Source: Molossus alvarezi | Lineage: Eukaryota; Chordata; Mammalia; Chiroptera; Molossidae | DNA length: 64,000 nucleotides | Reading direction: 5' to 3' | NCBI GenBank assembly: GCA_037176705.1 | Contig: CM073885.1 | Location: 165,034,290 to 165,098,289, forward strand | Part shown: piece after piece, positions 60,105 to 64,000 of the stretch | Layout: the number at the start of each line of letters is the position of its first letter | Position numbering within the stretch: the stretch's first letter is position 1 | The notes under the pieces: model-generated | What the model saw: the letters and a program-made list of their open reading frames with translations, nothing else | Database searches by the model: none | What the model was told of the DNA's origin: nothing | Translations under genes and position numbers: made by a program

Positions 60105-60420
60105 TTTCAGTCTGTTTGGGCTGCAGCAACAAAATACCACAAACTGAGTAGCTTGTAAACAACAAAAATGTATCTACCTATTTATTTATTTATGGTCAGG
60201 TGAGGGTCCTCCTCTGGGTCACAGACCTCACATGGTAGAAGGGGGCAAGAGATATCTTTGAAACCATTTTATAGGTGTGCTAATCCCAATGATGAGGACT
60301 CAGCCCTCATGATCTAATCACCTCCCAAATGCCCCACTGCCTAATAGCATCGCCTTAGGGCTTAGGTTTCAACACATGAATTTTCAGGGGACACAAACAC
60401 TCAGACTCATCATAGTCTAT
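60105..60420 (-). repeat. MaLR-like LTR
   Basis: In plus: GTCTGTTTGGGCTGCAGCAA, CAAAATACCACAAACTGAGT, CCCTCATGATCTAATCACCT, CAACACATGAATTTTCAGGG. This is the reverse complement of an old MaLR LTR (MLT1/MST-type by memory). Confidence 0.7.
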
Positions 60421-62261
60421 TGTTGAGAAAATCAGAGACAAATGCAGGGCTAGCGACCACCTCAGGAGGAAACAAGCAAACTCAAGGATCATGATTTGTA
60501 GCACTGAGGAGTCAGAAACTTTCATCTTCCATAAGGACTTCATCCCAGCCCCAGACTTTGTGATAATTATTTTGTCTGACTGATTGCCACATAGCCATAG
60601 ACATGGAGTTACCTGTTTTCAATGGCAGGGACAAATAAGTGTTTTTTAAAAAGTGAAAGAATAGGCCATAACATGAAGTTAATAACATAAAATAGACACA
60701 AGAAGCTTAAATATCAAAGCTGTCCATAGTTACAAAATGAATTTTAAATTACTATATAAGATGTGATATAAATATTCAAAGTTAATATTATCACAGCCTT
60801 CTGACATTGTCAGATGTCCTAAATCTTACTGTTGAAGAGCTCTATCCTAGTACTCCATTAAAGGGAAGTAGATCCAATGAGCCATATTTCAGGGCTTTTC
60901 ACAAAATATAAATTTTAATTTTTTACATATTAAATGATAAAAATCTTTCATTTTTATCCAGAAAAGTATAGCCAATCTCATCATCTTTTCACTTTGATTA
61001 ACTATATCTTTTTCCATTCTAATCTACTCATTCCAAACAAATTTTAAAAAAATGATTTCGCAGCAGAAATTCTTTGCTTACAATTCAGGAGAAATCCGTC
61101 AATCACTCAGTCTCTCTCTTAAGATGTTTTTGAAAATTATTGAAGATTTCTGAACAATATATATTTTTAAAAAGTATAAAGATATCTTCCAAGGAAATGA
61201 AATGAGACCGAGGCAACTGGACTAATTTCCCCTAAAGTAAATAGTCACACCTAAGGCTACTTTACAAAATCCCCAAACAGGCAAAGACAGAGGACATGTG
61301 TTCTCTTCTGCGCTTTCCAAGTTCAATCCTTATACTTCTATTTAAAAGCATTCATTCTAATCCTGCTTTCTCTCAATTTAATTACTTTGGTACATAGCGC
61401 TCTTGTAGGAGTGCTTGTAAGCCTCCCCCCCACGGGCTCTGCATCACTGGACACACACCCCGATTCCTTCTCTCACTTTTCCCAAACTCCCAACCTTTTC
61501 TCCACATGTAGGTTGCTCCACATGTTAAATGAACAGATGTGGGCAGCACCACGCCAATGGCCGTGATGTTCCGCGACCCTCCGAGCTCTGTCCAAGCCTG
61601 AGTCATGGGATTGTTTTCTGCGATTGTAATACTAGAGATGAGGGTCCCTCGCAGGGCAAATGCTGCTGGCATCCAGCCAGCCAAGGTCCTCATCTTACAG
61701 GAGGCATAACTCTCTCTGGCTGGGCCCCTGAATTAACCAGATCCTCAAGTGCCCCACTCCATCCCTCAATGTTTACTTCCGGTCAAATCATTCTGCTTTG
61801 GGGGCAGCATCTTTCCACTCCTCATCTTATTATAACTCTCCTTGTACACTGGTCTGTGTGACTAAACTGTGGTAATAGAGTAAGTAATCTCTGTGGTGTA
61901 CATCAGCCCAGAAGTGTATGACTCCATCAACGATATGCAGCAACTCCAAAAGAAGACCGCTTTTACATTACTAATAAAGCAGATATTGGGTTGACAAATA
62001 GACATCTGCTATTTTGAACTCGTTATTTGCTAAGTAACGTGCTTCCCTGCACTATTGCTACTTGAACCTGAAGAAAGAATAAATGGTGTATTTTAGCAGG
62101 GAGACCTTGAAACCAGAACATTTTTTACTTGGAAAAGACAACATATGTTCATTTAAAAACATTCATTTTCCTCAGTGGGAATTTAGTTACAAAATTACCA
62201 ATTATAAAGTCTAACCTGTTCTGCATTATAGTATCAAGGGGAAAATTATTTGCTTTAAGGC
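60421..62261. other. Intron, unassigned
   Basis: AT-rich to 61380. The patch 61382-61700 is richer in GC and open for 103 codons on the minus strand, but no family is recognised. No repeat identified. Confidence 0.35.
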
Positions 62262-62465
62262 AGAGTGCAGCTATTAAGACACAAGCTTTGGAGTTGGACA
62301 CCACACGCTTTGTGAGTTTGGGGAAGTTAATGAACTTTTTTACAACTCTTTCCTCAGTTTTCTCATCCATAATATGGGGATGATAATGCTTATTTCACAG
62401 AATTCTTGGGAGGAGACATAAAATATTGTTAAAACTTTAACCAAAGGGCCCAGCACATGGTATTA
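62262..62465 (+). repeat. MIR SINE
   Basis: Plus-strand MIR with CAAGCTTTGGAGTTGGACAC, TTTCCTCAGTTTTCTCATCC, AATATGGGGATGATAATGCT and GGGCCCAGCACATGGTATTA. Confidence 0.88.
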
Positions 62466-62472
62466 TTTTTTA

Positions 62473-62709
62473 AAATAATAATATCATGGCCCTGGCCAGT
62501 TTGGCTCAGCGGTTACAGCGTCCGCCCAAGGGTCAATGAGTTAGGGGTTCGATTTCGTCAAGGGCATGTACCTCAGTTGCGGTTCATCCCGGTCGGGTCG
62601 TGCAGGGGGCAGCCAGTCGATGTGGCTCTATCACATCAATGTTTCTCTCTGTCTCTCTCTCTCCCTCCCACTCTATCTGATGATGAACAGAAGAAATAAT
62701 AATATCATG
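62473..62709 (+). repeat. Bat Ves-like SINE without A-tail, perfect 16-bp duplication
   Basis: The copy spans 62489-62693, from GCCCTGGCCAGTTTGGCTCA to CTATCTGATGATGAACAGAAG. AAATAATAATATCATG flanks it at 62473-62488 and 62694-62709, 16 of 16. The usual CCTCGGGTGAGGA part and A-run are absent. Confidence 0.92.
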
Positions 62710-64000
62710 CTATTTTTTTTAATTGATGATATCAATATTTTTAAGTGATAACATCAACATTTAAAAAATAATTGCTTGGTCCAGTAATAATAAATAAGGT
62801 CAATCAAATCAGTGCACTAAGCATTTAAATCATATTTTCATTCATTCTCTATAGGGCAACATGGTTTATTTTTATTATAACTAATATCTCAAAGTACATT
62901 TCAAATTATATTTAAGTAGTAAAGTCAATATTATTTAGCCTGTGAGTAGTCTATAAGTATAACTAGAAGAAGGAAAAACTAGGGATGAAGTATATTAATG
63001 GCATTACCTACATAAAGAGTATAAAATTCTATTAAATCTTCTAGAATGTAATTGCTCTCCTATACCAGAGATTCCTTCGTTGTTTTAGGGGTCACTGCCA
63101 TTGAAGTCTGGCCTTAGTTCCCCAGACCACAGAATGACATACACATAAAACAAGGCCTTTGATACATGATGTTAGAGACAAATATGGCAATATTTAAGTA
63201 AATGCTCCATAAAAGAAACCTCTGGGGACAAAAATTAATGTTCTACACTGAACCTCATGTTTGTCCTGTGTAGGTTTAGTCATTTTTGGCTGCTACAAAA
63301 TTTGAAACTGAAAAAATAATAAGTGTGGTTTCCTTTTCGATGTTGTACGAAAAAGTGTGGAATCCCCCAGAAAGTATGTGCAATATCTGTCTGAGATGTT
63401 GTTGCTAGGCAACCAGAAAACAAACAGAAGATTCCCAAATCCCTTCCTTTAGCCCATATCTCAAGGACGATTACAAATTGTGCACCAGATGACTTGGGAA
63501 GGCCGTGGTTGTTTGAGGGTGTTTTTTTCTCTTTTTATAGCTGTTTCAGAAAGTGGCAACAGGAATTGAACTCCAATTTTTTCAAGCAGTAGTGACATGG
63601 GAATTGAGATGCAAGACTCCTAAAAGGCCCCCACCAGTTACAAGACAGGATCCAACATTCAGTGAAGGTCAACTGTGTGTATGTGTACTTCCCGCTGTTG
63701 TCAAGGAGGCAAATAATGTCAGGATTTAGCTTTTCCACTCATTCTGAAATGTCTGCATTTGTTTGATGCCATCTCTGATTACTAGGGCCTTGCTGGAAAA
63801 CTTCTGAGGCCAAGGTAAAAAGAGCTGCATGTTTTCTTTTGATAAAGTATTGTCCCAACTTTACAAATGTGAATTACTTTATAAACAGATTTTTTTTAAA
63901 ACTGGTATCACCCATTAAGAACGTCTTTGAAAAAACAAAACAAAACAGAGAGTGAGAAGTTGCCAAAGACAGAAATCAGACACAGTATCACAAGGCAGAA
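62710..64000. other. Intron, unassigned
   Basis: AT-rich intron to the window end. No exon with a CUB pattern, no gene and no clear repeat is seen. Confidence 0.4.

Noticed and set aside
61382..61693. 103-codon minus frame as a gene
   Set aside because: No recognisable domain, no splice structure and no neighbouring support; the composition is unremarkable.
50194..64000. A further upstream CUBN exon (second half of CUB8)
   Set aside because: No minus-strand stretch with a YCG or F-x-SD pattern and proper splice borders was found; the exon probably lies beyond 64000.

Overview
The window is mammalian nuclear DNA, almost certainly from a bat of the Vespertilionidae or a close yangochiropteran relative. 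The main evidence is about twenty copies of a tRNA-derived SINE of the bat Ves type, many still flanked by clear target-site duplications. There are also young 5'-truncated LINE-1 copies, a HAL1 (half-LINE-1) element and a hAT-type MITE like those known from vespertilionid genomes. There is no operon structure, bacterial gene, CRISPR array or plasmid feature. Family names come from recognition by eye; no database search was run.

The only gene I can support is an internal part of CUBN (cubilin), on the minus strand. Nine exons between 50193 and 20 join into one uninterrupted reading frame of 1380 bp (460 codons). They encode four consecutive CUB domains, which from memory of the human protein are CUB9 to CUB12. 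Coding order is: 50193-50012 and 41565-41391 (CUB9); 39847-39678 and 18232-18073 (CUB10); 16332-16219, 14468-14358 and 12886-12758 (CUB11); 11792-11660 and 225-20 (CUB12). Each domain has the four expected cysteines, each exon has GT/AG borders, and all reading phases join correctly. The gene continues beyond both ends of the window. Cubilin is the large peripheral endocytic receptor of kidney proximal tubule and ileum; it binds intrinsic factor-cobalamin, albumin, transferrin and other ligands, and is anchored by amnionless.

Layout in plus coordinates: 1-225 CUB12 second exon; 226-11659 an 11.4 kb intron full of old LINE-1, a twin-primed young LINE-1 and SINEs; 11660-18232 a cluster of six exons; 18233-39677 a 21.4 kb intron with SINEs, a hAT MITE, nested LINE-1, an L2 block and a MaLR-like LTR; 39678-41565 two exons; 41566-50011 an 8.4 kb intron with the HAL1 element and an ERV-like LTR; 50012-50193 one exon; 50194-64000 part of an intron of more than 13.8 kb with SINEs, a young LINE-1 with a very long target duplication and two MaLR-like LTRs.

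I found no undescribed gene system. The most unusual items are: a retroposed tRNA-head-only SINE with its own short poly(A) tail and duplication, sitting inside the hAT MITE; a SINE without a poly(A) tail inside a perfect 16-bp duplication; the twin-primed LINE-1; and three consecutive frame-preserving CUB11 exons, one with a weak splice donor.
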